Shown here: in pieces, positions 11,034-23,789 of the stretch
How the letters are laid out: each line of letters begins with the position of its first letter
Numbering within the stretch: the stretch's first letter is position 1
NCBI RefSeq assembly: GCF_033958435.1
Contig: NC_134145.1
Coordinates: 34,933,501 to 34,997,500, forward strand
DNA: 64,000 nucleotides
Direction of reading: 5' to 3'
Origin: Carettochelys insculpta
Taxonomy: Eukaryota > Chordata > Testudines > Carettochelyidae
Program-made: the position numbers and the translations under genes
Notes under the pieces: generated by a model
What the model was told of the DNA's origin: nothing
Database searches by the model: none
What the model saw: only the letters and a program-made list of their open reading frames with translations

Positions 11034-11744
11034 GGCTACGTCTACACGTGCAGCCAACATCGAAATAGCTTATTTCGATGTTGCGACATCGAAATAGTCT
11101 ATTTCGATGAATAACGTCTACACGTCCTCCAGGGCCAGCAACGTCGATGTTCAACTTCGACGTTGCTCAGCCCAACATCGAAATAGGCGCAGCGAGGGAA
11201 CGTCTACACGTCAAAGCAGCACACATCGAAATAGGGATGCCAGGCACAGCTGCAGACAGGGTCACAGGGCGGACTCAACAGCCAGCCGCTCCCTTAAAGG
11301 GCCCCTCCCAGACACAGTTGCACTAAACAACACAAGATCCACAGAGCTGAGAACTGGTTGCAGACCCTGTGCCTGCAGCATAGATCCCCAGCTGCCGCAG
11401 AAGCAGCCAGAAGCCCTGGGCTAAGGGCTGCTGCCCATGGTGACCATAGAGCCCCGCAGGGGCTGGAGAGAGAGCATCTCTCAACCCCCCAGCTGATGGC
11501 CGCCATGGAGGACCCAGCAATTTCGACGTTGCAGGACGCGGATCGTCTACATAGTCCCTACTTCGATGTTGAACGTCGAAGTAGGGCGCTATTCCTATCT
11601 CCTCATGAGGTTAGCGACTTCGACGTCTCGCCGCCTAACGTCGAAGTTAACTTCGAAATAGCGCCCGACGCGTGTAGACGCGACGGGCGCTATTTCGAAG
11701 TTGGTGCCGCTACTTCGAAGTAGCGTGCACGTGTAGACGCAGCT
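11034..11744. mobile_element. TIR element, TCTACAC(G/T) family, 711 bp
   Basis: Ends are GGCTACGTCTACACGTG and, inverted, AGCTGCGTCTACACGTG, flanked by a 3-bp duplication CTG (11031-11033, 11745-11747). The outer parts are dense in TTCGA/TCGAA motifs arranged as inverted repeats, while the interior is GC-rich. 3-bp duplications suggest a PIF/Harbinger-type origin. Eight related copies occur in this window. The frames inside encode no transposase. Confidence 0.8.
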
Positions 11745-11747
11745 CTG

Positions 11748-13470
11748 GTGTCCAGATATGATGGTGTGTGTATTAGAAATACGGATGTGGTTAGACATAA
11801 AGCTATGTGAAATAAAAGCCTGGGTTATATTCAAAGCCATACATTTCTTGAGGCTCTTTGCAAACAGTATGTTTGAGGCTATTTTACCTTGTTTAAAAAC
11901 TATTTAATTTTTCTACTAAAATGTCTTCATAAGCAGCCCAAATCTCGCTCCCTGAGAGGGAAATGCATTTGTCTGGGAGCTCAATAACTTCTAACAGTCT
12001 CCCTCTTGTAATAAAGAAATTGAAGTATATGTCAATGAGAAACTTAAAATCTCCCTGATCAGTTTTTCAAATCTGGTTCATTCCACGTACTTCTGTCAGG
12101 GTCTCCTCATGGAGAGCTTCTATTGAAATGAGGGGCTAGCCACCAATCACGTGATCCTCTCATGCTCATAGTCTCACACTTGTTTTTGAAGACACATGTA
12201 CCCTGTTGGAAAATATAAGAATGTGTCTAGCTATTACTCCATGTGTTGCTGCTAGTGAGAACTTGATTAACCATTTTAAAATTATCTTTTAATTAATAGT
12301 TCAACTTAACTGTTATATTAGCTTTATTAGAATATTTGAAATGAATAAATGGCAATCTGCCATTTGTTTATCTACTGATTGCACGAAGGGGCGGATTCCC
12401 ATCCATCCTCCTCCAAAGTAATTTCACATTAAACTTCAGCTGGAAGTTTAAAAATGCTGGCGCATCATGTAGAATAATATGTAGTGGTGTACACTTCCTG
12501 TTGACACTCTCATATTTTTTCTCCTGCTCACTTACAGGAAGCAGTTGTAGATTCTGAGCAGAATAAAACTAGGTTAGATTATCACAGCAGCAGTATTATG
12601 TTTAGATTTCATTTTATTCATTCCTGTTAGTTAAAAATGTTGTCCTGTAAACTGCCCCAGTCATCTTTGAAATGCTGCAATATCCTGTCTTGAAGTAGGA
12701 CTGCAGCCTGATAAAACAGCCATAAAACCCACAGACACAGGGGGTCTTGATTCAAAGGAGACTTGAATCTCAGTTACGCAGTATTTTTACTTCAGCTTTG
12801 AATTGAAATCATGTTTCCAAACATCTGGTGACGTTTATGTGGGTACAGCCTTCTTATATGGAGATGACTTGGTGCCAGTGTTTCAGTGAGAAATTGCAGT
12901 GTGAGAATATTCATACATTTGATATTTTGATGAAATGTGAGATGGGGGTCCTACGAGGCTCACCTTGGAGGAGAGGTTTCAGTTCCATGGAAAGAATCTT
13001 TCAAAGCCCAGACTTGGAAAACTTGATGTGGCTTCAAGCCACCATCTCAGAAATGTATTTGCTAAACGTATATTTCTCCAAACAGAAACCCTAAACGTTT
13101 TTGAAACTTTCAGAAGGAATTAATATAGCACTTGTCATTGAGAAGGATGCCCAAATACCTTATATTCTGAAATACGCACGCCAAGTCTGACGTGGAATGG
13201 TGCCCAAATAACTACTCAGTTTTTTTAGAGGAGGATTGAGATCTTCCACAGTTGAACCTAAAAATGGCAGTGTGAAACCACGAGCCAAATTCGGCCCTCC
13301 TGTTGCCAGCATGGAAGGCGTAAATTCAGAATTACCAGTTTACTTTTACTGTGTAGAGTAGAAGGCCATAAACAAAACAGGAGGGAATGGGGCTACACAT
13401 ATTCTGCACATCAATGAGAAGTGCTGTTGGTGGTTGTCAGGTTTGTATAATTTTTTGTGGTGCCCAGAAT
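11748..13470. other. Intergenic stretch, no feature recognised
   Basis: AT-rich sequence. The frame 12828-13094 (plus) has no domain and no splice-site pair around it. From about 13480 to 13860 the strand turns G-rich in a way typical of the interior of the hAT-like families seen elsewhere here. Confidence 0.4.
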
Positions 13471-13895
13471 GGGTCCAAAGCCTGCCCCTTCACCTGCTTT
13501 GTAAGTCAGTGGGGGAGTGAGGGCTGCCATCTGGGGGTATGGGGAAGGGGCTTAGGGTTTCGGTGGGAGGGTCAGGGCTGCAGGATGTGGCTGGAGATGG
13601 GGAATTCAAAGTGCAGAAGGGGGCTCAGGGCTGTGGCAGAGAGTTGGAGTATGGGAGTGTGAGGGCTCTCAGGATGAGGAGTTTGGAGTGCAGGCTACCC
13701 TGGGACTGAGGCCAGAGGCTTCCCTGGCCCTCTCCCTGGCAGCAGCAGCAAGCCCTGGAGAAGAAGCCCCCTCTGCATGCCAGCCAGCCCCACCAATGAG
13801 GAGGGCTAAAGGGGGCAACTGCCTGGGTGGGCAAGTGATTAAAAGGGCTCAAGGGCCCCAGCTGCAGCCACAGTAGTGTTGTCTGCTCTCAGGAG

Positions 13896-13948
13896 AAGCC
13901 ACAACATCCTTTGATTCAAAGATGCTTTTGATATGCCCCATGCAGGTT
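13896..13948 (+). repeat. Dispersed repeat, copy 1 (inverted partner at 18786)
   Basis: The segment reading GAGAAGCCACAACATCCTTT and GATGCTTTTGATATGCCCC is repeated in inverted orientation at 18786-18845, with small differences. The family was not identified. Confidence 0.55.
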
Positions 13949-14089
13949 CCAGGGTGGCTGAAGCAGCAGAGTGGTAAATACCATTCTCAGCTTCCCTGGA
14001 ACCTGCACAGCTGCTATGGCTACTGCTAAGGCCCCTTTTTGTCATGAGAGATGGTGGTGACCAGCGGCAGTGAGGATCTATGGGCAGTG

Positions 14090-17000
14090 TTTGAGTCGTC
14101 GGCTTCTCTCATGGCTTATCAGTTCAATATTGGATTTGCCCAATAACTACATGTCAGTCTATTTCTGAATTCCTGAGTCTGAGAGTTTTTCCTTCTAAGA
14201 TGACGTTCTTTTGCATGGCTTGCACATATAAAAATGAAGGATGATGTGCCCTGTCACAGCAGTTGTTGCCAGGTATTTCGATCTGATGATATAGATTCCC
14301 AGGATTTTGGATCAATGTTGAATTTTTTTCATGGCATTTTTGCATGTGTCCTGAATCTTAGGTTTGGTTTTCCTCTTGTTCTCAACCCACATGACAGTTC
14401 ACCAAAGAGGATTGCTCTGGGAAGACGTTTGTCGCCTGTTCTTCTCACATGACCAAGCCATCTTAGTCTTCTGCTGTTGAGGATTGCTATGAGGCTGGGT
14501 ATGCCAGAGCTTGACAGGACGTCTGCATTTGAATCTTTATCTTGCCAGTTGATATTCCTAGTTGGGTGGAGGCAGCACAGACGGAAGCTGTTCAGTTTTT
14601 TCTCCTGGTTTGAGTAGGTGGTCCATACCTCAGAGCCATATAGCAGGATACTCAATATACATGCCTGGTAGATTAGTATCTTCATTTTCACTGACAGTTT
14701 AGGATTGTTCCATGCTCATTTGTCTGCCAAAAATAGTAGCTGCCTTCCTGGTTCTGATGTTCCATTCTTCGTCCATGGATAGGTTTGTGGTGACTGTAGA
14801 TCCAAAGTAACAGAATTGTTGAACCATATCTAATGGAGTGTTATCCAGAATGACATTGGGTCACTGTGGTATGCCTTGAGTGAATACAACAGTTTTCTTC
14901 ATGCTTATGTCAAGGGGAGACAACTTACAGGCTCTGGACAGACAATTCATCAGTGACCGTAGCATGTCTTCATTATGAGCAACAAGAGCTGCATCATCTG
15001 TGAAGAGGAGTTCTCTAGTGATGACTTTCTTGACCTTAGTTTTGGCCTTGAGTCTTGCCAGGTTGTAGAGAGAAACATCTAAACTTGTGTGGAGAAATAC
15101 ATCGCTGTGTGAGTTTTGAAATGCACAGTTTAGTAGAACTGAGAAGAATATGCCAAAGAGGATATGCCCTTGTTTGACTCTGCTGTTCATCGCAAACAGT
15201 TCTGATGTAGATCCATCATATTGCACTGTTGCATTCATGTTTCCATGAAAGGATGTTATGAGCTTGAGTAAGGTCGGTGGGCAGCCAATCTTGGTTAATA
15301 CTCTCTATAGTCCTGATCTACTAACTGTGTCAGATGCCTTTGTTAAGTCCACAAATGCTACGAATAATGGCTTTCCTTATTCTCTTCATTTTTCCGGTAG
15401 TTGTTGAAGTCAGAAAATCATGTCCTTTGTTGACCTCCCAGCCCTGGAGCCACATTGTGTTTCTGCATAGACTTGATCTGCGAGTTTTTGCAGGCCTTTG
15501 AGAATGACATGGGCAAATGCTTTTCCTATGATGCTCAGTAATGAGATGCCTGTGTAGTTGTTGTAGTCATCCTTGTCGCCTTTGTTTTTATAGAGAGTGA
15601 TGATATTTGCATCCTTCATGTCGTGGGGGGAATCTCCTGCTCTCCAGCATTTTAGGAGTATATCATAGAGGAAGGGGAAGAACACAGCCTTGTTTACCTT
15701 TAGGACTTCAGCTGGGATTCTGTCCTTTCCTGGTGCTTTTCCACTGGAGAGAGCACCAATAGCTTGAGAAAGTGCCTCCTCCATAGGTGCTGCATCTAGC
15801 TCAGACATTTTTGGAAGAGTTGGAAGGTTGTCAAGTTCAGATTGTATTGTATGCTTGTGGGAATAAAGACTTGAGTCGTGTTCCACCCATCTGGACATCT
15901 CCAGCTTTTTGTCTGTGATCACCTGTCCATTTAAGTGCTTCAGTGGGGCAACTTTGGTAATGTTTGGTCTGAGTGCTTTCTTCAATCCATCATACATGGT
16001 TTTCAGGTCCCCCAAATCAGATGATTTTTGAATATTAGAACATAGAGCAGCCCAGTACTTGTTTGCACACTGCCTGGATTCTCTCTGAAGAGCAGATCTT
16101 GCAGGTCAAAGTTGATCTCTTGTGCTTTGAGATGGGTTCTTTATGTTATTCAGATGTGCCTCGTGTTTTTCTTCAAGAAGAGGCCTAACAATGTCAGCAT
16201 TTTCATCGATCCAATCTTTGTAAGAGAATTTATATGTTCCAAAGGCAAATTGGGCACATTTGTATATTGCATCTTTCAGCATGGATCATGTTTCGTCAAC
16301 GGTTTGTTGGTCAGGTTTGTGTTCCATTTTGCGAGTGAGATCACCTGCAAAGACAGAGCATTTCAGCACAACTCCGGTATTCAAGGTATTGATTTTTAGC
16401 TTATTGCATTCCTTTGTCATATAAAATTTCTTTGGGATGATTTTCACTCTGCTGATGATCAAGAAGTGATCAGTGTCACAATCTGCACTGTGATACGTGC
16501 ATGTAAATTTGACGGCTTTGAGATATTTCCTGCATACTAGTACAAGGTCAAGTTGATGCCAATGAACAGATCTGGGGTGGCACCATGAACCCTGTAACAC
16601 TCTTTCAAGTTAAAGAAAGTATTAGTGATGCAAAGCTCATTCTGAGAGCTGAATTCAAGAAGGCTTTGACCATTTTTGTTCATTTTCCCAATAGCATGGT
16701 GGCTGAGGCAGATGGGCCAGGACTGATGGTCGCGTCCAATTCTTGCATTGAAGTTGTCAACAATGTATAGTAGTTCGCCAGTTGGTGGGGAGTCAATAAC
16801 TTTCTGAAGATTATAATAAAAGCGGTCCTTATCTTCGGTGCACAGTACCAACGTGGGTGCATAAGCACTGAAGATGTTGACATGTCATGACTTGGTGCAG
16901 AGCTTCAGGGATATAATTCATTCCGATTCTGCTGTGGGTGTATTGATAGATTTCAGCAGATTGTTCTGAACAGCAAATCCAGCTCTGTAGAGGCAGTGTT

Positions 17001-17870
17001 CCTCTGAACTCAAGCCCTTCCAGAAGAAAGTGTAGTTGGTTTCTTTCACTGACCCAGCATCTGCCAGCTTGGTTTCCTGGAGAGCAGCGATGTGCATGTT
17101 CGGTTTGTGTAGCTGTTGATCTATGACTGCTGTTTTGTGTATTGAGTCAGTGTTCGTAAGATTCATGGGCATGTTCAAGTCCTGGACACATGGTCCACAC
17201 ATTCCAGCTATCGAGCCAGAGGCAAGTTGATTTATTATTTCGGTTTTTGATGGGTACATCATTTACATCTACTTTTTGATTTTTGGTCTATCCCCATGTA
17301 CCCAATGAGGAAGGCAGATGTGGCGGGTGAACACCTTATTAACCGGGGGCTGCTCAGCTTGAGGCAGGCAGTAGCTGACCAATGTGGTGCGATGATTCCT
17401 CCCACCAACAAAAGTGACACAGGGCGTCCTCCTCTTCACCAGTTGAGGAGGGCTTATAACCCGTAACTGCCACTTCCTGTGTTATTTCCATGCTATCAGT
17501 AAGGATGGAGCATCCTCTCCATTTGGCACCGTCTTATACGCTGCATTGCGTGTGCCAGTGTTTGGAGCAAGCGCGTTGCCCCAGTGGCACTGTCCCCCCT
17601 CAGTCTCCCCAGTTGAATCCAAAGGAAAGACAGAAGTCGGTACATTTGGAATTGAGGTGACTGCAGGGTGATGCTGGAACGATGTATCCTGTCTGCTGAC
17701 TGCCTTAAGGGTCTCCAATCTGGATTTTCTGTCGGAGTTTACTCCCATAGCCTGTGGCTCTCCCAAACCTATCCGCAGTGAGGAATTTTCTGACAGGGTT
17801 GTCTTTCCTGGGGTGACATAAGGAGTCACATTCCCTTTGATGCTGGTGACCAAATCATGGTTCATACGCC
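14090..17870 (-). mobile_element. Decayed APE-type LINE (non-CR1), minus
   Basis: On the minus strand, in order: endonuclease pieces (16918-17262, with IAALQETKLADAGS and YTFFWKG; 16286-16851), RT N-terminal half (15410-16015, with SGKAPGKDRIPAEVL and NNYTGISLLSIIGKAF), RT palm (14861-15238) and a C-terminal region (14329-14691, RLRWLGHVRRTGDKRLP). The catalytic motif reads FTDDA in place of FADDA, and frames are broken in at least five places. It resembles the ERT-type LINE proteins often mis-annotated as craniofacial development protein 2-like. I could not assign the clade. Confidence 0.85.
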
Positions 17871-17929
17871 ATTTGAATTAACCAAAATAATCCAGGGACT
17901 CAAGTATCTCAGACCCTCATCTCATGCAG

Positions 17930-18700
17930 AATGAGGGGGTAGAAGCCGCACAGTCCGCCTGCCCGTTGTCATGGTCGGGGGTCTGCGCTGCCCACCCAGT
18001 AACTGCGGGCCGTGGTGCTGCTGCTGCAGCCTCTGCTTGGGGCTCACAAAGGGCCATGTGAGCAAGAAGAGATAACAAATGGCAAATGGCGGGGAGGATC
18101 AGCTCGATCTTCCCTGCCACTGCCTGCAACCCTGTTGCTGAGCTCGCCCCCAGCACCCCCAGCCTGGCCCACCCCAACACTCCCCTGCCTGCAGCCCCCC
18201 ACAACAACCCCTGGCCCGGCCCACTCCGAACACCCCCTGGCTTGCACTTCGCCCATCCCCCAGCCCAGTCCGCTCCCAACACCCACCCCCCCCAGTCCCC
18301 AAACATCCCCCCTCCAGGTAAGTTAAGCACCTGCACCTGGTGCAGCCTAGAGGAGCTGCCACTTTCTCCACCGGAGCTTCTGGTGCCTCTAGCTGCACAT
18401 AACAAAGCGCCCACAGCCTTGCAGTCAGCCGCCTTCAGTCATGCTCTGCAGCTCCTCCCACACGCTCTGGCCCAGTCCAGCCCGTTCCTAACACTCCCCG
18501 GCCCACAGCTCCCCCCGACCCTCTGGCCCGGCCTGGCCCAGCCCAGCTTGGCCCACCGCTCCCTGCGTGCACCCCCCAAGTAAGTTAAGGACTTACTGCC
18601 GGTGCAGCCCAGAGGAGCTGCCACCTTCTCCGCTGGAGCTGCTAGTACTGCCAGCTACACACGGCAAAGCAGCTCTAGCTGCATGGTGGGGCGCCCGCAG
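17930..18700. repeat. GC-rich tandem repeat, about 262-bp period
   Basis: The segment from GTAAGTTAAG at 18318 to about 18440 recurs from 18580 (both contain GTGCAGCC then GAGGAGCTGCCAC), a spacing of 262 bp. The preceding C-rich stretch from 17930 is similar in texture. Open frames on both strands are composition artefacts (Pro/Ala/Gly-rich). Confidence 0.6.
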
Positions 18701-18785
18701 CTGTGCAGTCAGGTGCTTCCAGCTATGCTGCAGGGTTCCTTCCGTCCCCTCCATCCCGGCCTGGCCTGCTCCCAATGCTCCCACT

Positions 18786-18845
18786 GCACAGGGCATATCA
18801 AAAGCATCTTTTATTCAAAAGATCCTGTGGCTTTTCCCCAGTGCA
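18786..18845 (-). repeat. Dispersed repeat, copy 2 (inverted partner at 13896)
   Basis: Read on minus it gives GAAAAGCCACAGGATCTTTT and GATGCTTTTGATATGCCCT, matching 13896-13948. Spacing and flanks gave no clue to the element type. Confidence 0.55.
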
Positions 18846-19169
18846 GGATGGTTTGGTGCAGTGCAGCTGCCCTGGAAATCTTTGGGGCAAGTGGGGGTGG
18901 TACTTGGGGGTTTTATGCATGGTGGTGGTGGGGGAGCTCATGGCCCTGGTTCAGGGAGGTGGGTAGGGCAACTGGCCACTGTCCTGGTACGCTCCAGAGG
19001 AGGTATGGAAGGGCGGTGGTTGGGACTGGGGGAGTGGCCCAACCCCAAATGTTGGTGGAGCCAGGACTTGTGCTCTGAATATTGAGGTAGCGCATGGGCA
19101 CCACAGGCCCCTGGAACTCGCTGCCTGCCTGGGGGTGAGCACTTCACACCAGTGCAAAGCAGCATCTTG

Positions 19170-21600
19170 GGAGTGGGAAAATGGGATACAGAGAGACTAG
19201 CTATGGTGTAACAATCTACTTATGCAAAATCTCTGCAGGGTAAGAAGGGAGGCAGCAACCGCAGCTACTGTTACGGTATGTGGCATTTCGTGTCCTGAGG
19301 AGAGCATTTTACCTTTTCTAACCAGCAGAGTTGCCCTTTATTAGGCTGTTTATTCAGGCATTATACAGGTGGCTAGGATTTGGGCACATGTAATAACCCA
19401 AGAGGAAATTTTCCAAAGGCATCAGCCAGTGTCTTTAGTAGCTTGGAGTAGCTGAGGGTGTCTGTGTTATAATTCAGTCAAAAGCTAGAAATGTCTTCTC
19501 AATTGTTTAACATGCTGCAGACAGCCCTGCTAAGGAGACAAATAAGCTTTGTTGCACACATTTGACTTCACAGTATTTTGAATGCTAATTTCCTTTGATA
19601 TAAGTTCCAGGTTGGATTCAAACTTCTGGTGCAGATGAATATTATGTGGGTGCAGATCAAAAAACCCGGATAGTGGTTTATGCCTGAATGTCATGATGAT
19701 TGGTGCATCTTCTAAGAATTAGTTAGCCTCACTTTTATATTTAATGTCTTATACGGGATTAATAGGTGTCTTAATAAGTGGTTAACCAATTGTTACATAT
19801 TATTAGAGTCCTGCAGTCAGTAGTTTGTTTAGAAATACTGTATAAATCAGGTAGTTGTAACATCTTGTGATGTGCTCATAATTATCTATGACATATTACT
19901 CAAGTCTGTAGTATGGTCAAGTCATCAATAATAATTTATTAAGTTTTTAAAAACTGTTTGTAAATATGTGTCTCAATTAACTTTACCCCCTTCTCCAAAG
20001 AGAACTGAAGTCCTACCTTTTAGTGTGGACAGATATTAAGGTGCTAAGTGGCAACTTTATATTTGTCTATACCTTCATTAATAAAACTAAAGCACTTATA
20101 AGTATGGAAATGAGTAATTTCAGAAATGTTATCACCTCAGCCTAGCTGAGAGGACAAAAATTAAGCAGGCATAGAGATACTTTGGGGAAGAAAGTTATTC
20201 CTCTAAAAATGCAATATATTTATTTATTTTAAAAGATTTAAATTTATCAAAGGTAGACTTTATAAATGGTCAAATAGAATATTTTAAGTGATGATAAATG
20301 AAGTGCAGTATATTTTTTGGACATTGAAGATTGGATTGTAGGATCTTATGTTCACTGGCTGCAGCTTATGTGGTTTAACTGATGTAATGGTTGATGTAAC
20401 TTCCATTAGTATGTTCGAAAGAATTCTGTGGAACTTTTTACACAATAGTCTATTAAAATGATTGACTCATCTTTCAAAATTCCATTAATCTTAGCATTAT
20501 AGGAAGAAGTTCTTGCAAATATATTAAAGTGTGTTTCTTGCCTGTTGTTACCAATGGAAGTTTTTGCTGTGAAAATGTATTGGGAGCAGCAGCAGAGCCA
20601 TACTTTTTTCCCAACGTAGTCAGATTTTGGGGGTTACCAATGTGACAGAGAATAATCTATAACCTTTGATGTTTCAATTTACAGTGAAACAGCGAGACAA
20701 AATTAGGCAACTTCTCATAGTAGGAGACTCATCCAAATGTAAGAAGCAAGTTTTGCTGCGTCTGTATTAGAAGAACACCATCAGGTAGAAACCAATTTTT
20801 GTCACTTTAGAGAAGTATCACTGTATATACATTCCAGACATTGTTGTTTTTTCATTAATTCATTTTATGCTGTTGCTATTCTAACTGATATGGTAGCATG
20901 TTCAGTTACATTTTGGACTACTATAGTATTAGGTGTTTTACTGCCACCTCTAAAGTCCAAGCAACATGCTTTCAAATTTAATTTCTTAGTGAGATCTTAC
21001 AATTGTATTGGACTCATAACTAGGTGTCATTTTAACACTGAAAGGAATGAGCAACCTTTAAGTAATTTACATACATTTCTTTGGAAAGACAACTATTGGA
21101 GTTCTCAATACTCAGAAAGATTAACTGAATAGCTATTTTATGGTGTAATTTTTGTGTAGAGCAGTGTTGAGTAACACACTGATCGTACTGTATTTATTAA
21201 TACAGCAAATCTGTCTGTGAATCACAGTCCCATTTCATTATTCTTAATACCATATAGGGATAGAAGATGCTAAGTGCCTCAGCCAAATTCATCCCTGGAA
21301 TAATACCATCAAAGTTAGTTGAGGGAACATGGATGAGCCTTTAGATTGGTTTTATAAAGAGCAGGCAGCAAACATTACTTACCAATTATAAAACGATATG
21401 CTACACAAAATATGTTGGCATAGAAACTGTTGCACAGAACATGGAAGTCTTAAATCTTTTTTATGCCTGTTTAAGAATTCAGAAAGATACTGAAAAAAAA
21501 CACGGTATAAAGTGTTGACACAGAAAGTGGCTGTTGTGGTCAGAGACAGCTACCTGTGAGAACTGATAATGTGGAACATTTGTGGGAGCAACCAAACAAA
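19170..21600. other. Long AT-rich intergenic stretch, no repeat or gene recognised
   Basis: About 2.4 kb of AT-rich DNA free of the repeats common elsewhere in the window. One segment (20684-20783, plus) lies between a pyrimidine-rich acceptor-like TTCAATTTACAG and a donor-like CAG/GTAGAA, but its open frame has an internal stop. I therefore do not call it as an exon. Confidence 0.4.
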
Positions 21601-21605
21601 ATATT

Positions 21606-21832
21606 GGCTGTGGCCACACTTGGCCAAAACTTCAAAATGGACATGCTAATGGCCAAATCAGAGGATGCTAATGAGGTGCTGAAATTAATATTCAGCTCCT
21701 CATTAGCATGCTGCCGGCCATGGCACTTCGAAAGTGCCGCTTTTGATCGTGCATGGCGTGGCCACACGGTGGTCCTTTTCAACAGGACCCCGCAGACTTC
21801 GAAATCCCCTTATTTCTGTCACCACAAGTAGA
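21606..21832. mobile_element. TIR element of the TCTACAC family, truncated
   Basis: The left end GGCTGTGGCCACACTTGGCC leads into the shared internal blocks GCTAATGAGGTGCTG and CTCATTAGCATG, then GCACTTCGAAAGTGCC. The right half is missing after CCCCTTATTTCTGTCACC. Confidence 0.65.
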
Positions 21833-21839
21833 AACACAT

Positions 21840-23320
21840 GCTGTCATCTGTGGGTAGCAGTGAGTTTTCTGCTGATCAGCTGGGTGAATGTGAATTTCTC
21901 TTGTACGGCTGCCCAAGCAGTCAGCTCACAGGGAGCACTTGTCTGTCTATGATCAGAGTCTCCAAGCTCCTTGGTAAGCTGGTTGAGACTGCAACCCCTT
22001 TTAACTGGCAGCTGGTCTCCTGTCTGGGCCACAGGCCCTCTGATTCCTGCAATCAGGGGTTAAAGTGGTTCCCAAGCTGGAGCCTCCACCAAGCATGCAT
22101 CTTCCTCGGCAATGAGCACAGAATGAGTGGGGTTTCTTTTCTTTATACTAGTGAAGCATTTGGAGCATGCCCAGACTGGTCTAAGGGCCTGGACTTACGC
22201 CACCCATAGGGTGAGATTTACTCTTTCGTAACTAGTGGGGGGCATGGGCCTGTCACAGGCCACTTGGCTACATCTTCCTCTCTTCCAGCTGGTAAAGTAA
22301 CTGTTATGCCAGTGATCTCCAACCTTTTCAGTAACCTGGCACACTTCAGTGAGACAATTCCACAGCACACCCACTTTTTTCAGCTGAATCAGTTGCTCAT
22401 AAGCATCACATTTACTCACATTTACTGTGGTTGCAGTCTTACTACAGAGGTTTGCAGCATCCTAGTGCATACAACAAGCTAAACAAGGATCAAATGCATT
22501 AATGTTTCAAATCCACTACAGAATACACCATCTTAATGAGAACAGACACATTTTCAAAATCTGCTCAAGGCCATGCTAGGGATGTTGAGTAAACAAATAA
22601 CAACTGAACACAGGCTCCCATCCCCACCAGCTTGTTGAGGTCAGAACACATCATTTAAACTGCGTCCCAGCTCCAACAAGCCCTCACCTTCCCTCCCCCA
22701 CCCTTGCCACAGGAAGGGGAGAGGGTGGGCTCCCCACCAGCTCGTTCAGACCAGGAAGCAGCATTTCAGCTTCCTCCTGTCATGAACAAGATCCTATGAG
22801 GTTGGCATTTCCTCTCAAGGTGGCTCTGCAAAGAAAACCACTGTTAGGCCCCACTCATCCTTTTTTCTTTCTTATTGCTATGGAGTTGGCATGTTATCAC
22901 AGTTCAAAACATTGTTGCTGACACTGTTACGACCGGATGATTATAGTCAAACACTCTAGTATATTTGTAGAAGGGCAATGTGGTAACTATGTAAGAGGTG
23001 AACCCTTAACAGGAAGTTGGAAAGACTGAGCTTGGAGATTTTGTTGGTGAAGTAGGACATATGCAGTGGGCCCACATCTGGGGGGGCAGGGGGGAGCAAG
23101 TAAACTTTTCATGCATAGCGACAATGGAACAATGCCCAGGGATGTTGGAGGAGCTCAACCATCTTTGATGCTTCAGAATTCATTCTCCATGAGTTGAAAA
23201 AGGAATGACAGCACTCCACTTGCTGTATGTGAAGCATCCTTACAATGCACCAAGAGACAGAAAAGTCCGGTATGTTGATGGGCACGTTATGGAAGGTTTT
23301 CTGCATTGGGAAAGGTGACA
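21840..23320. other. Intergenic, decayed repeats only
   Basis: 22310-22490 begins ATCTCCAACCTTTTCAGTAA, resembling degraded ends of hAT-like repeats. The rest gives no recognisable gene. Confidence 0.35.
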
Positions 23321-23323
23321 GTA

Positions 23324-23789
23324 CAGTAAAATTCCTTTAATCCAGCATGTCCAGGACCAGACAGGTGCTGGATTATCAAATTTTCTGGACTATTGGACAT
23401 CACCATAACCCCCATGCTCTAGATCATACCCTCCTGTCACGGCTAACCACTCACTAGCTTCTTCTCTACTCCATGCTCCTGCAGCTTCTTCACCAACCCA
23501 TTCCTTCTCAACTTCTTCACCCCCCTGGCACTCCTGCAGCTTCTGCACCCCCGTGTATCTCCAGCTTCACCTCCCCTGCATGCCCCAGCTCCAACCCCTG
23601 CATGCCCTGGCTCAACTCCACCCCCCAGCTCCCCTGCAGCCTTAACCCACCCCAGGCTTAGCCCCATTGCTCCCAACCCAACACCCAAGTCCCCTGACTT
23701 ATGCGAATTCCGAGGCATGCATATCTTGGGGGATGCCAGACCACGAGGATTTCTGGACAGTCAGAGGCCAGATGAAAGGAATTTTACTG
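23324..23789. mobile_element. Tigger/pogo-like non-autonomous element
   Basis: Terminal inverted repeats CAGTAAAATTCCTTT and, inverted from the right end, CAGTAAAATTCCTTT are perfect over 15 bp. A TA precedes the left end and TG follows the right, close to the TA duplication of this superfamily. The interior 23460-23690 is C-rich with no transposase frame. Confidence 0.8.

Noticed and set aside
17917..18414. 165-aa minus open frame and its plus-strand mirror frames
   Set aside because: They arise from the GC-rich tandem repeat and have no recognisable domain.
20684..20783. Exon-like segment between acceptor-like and donor-like motifs, with a GTPase-like RQLLIVGDSS string
   Set aside because: The frame has an internal TAG and the P-loop lysine pattern is not met. 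No neighbouring exon was found on either side. Chance resemblance or an old pseudogene fragment cannot be separated without a search.
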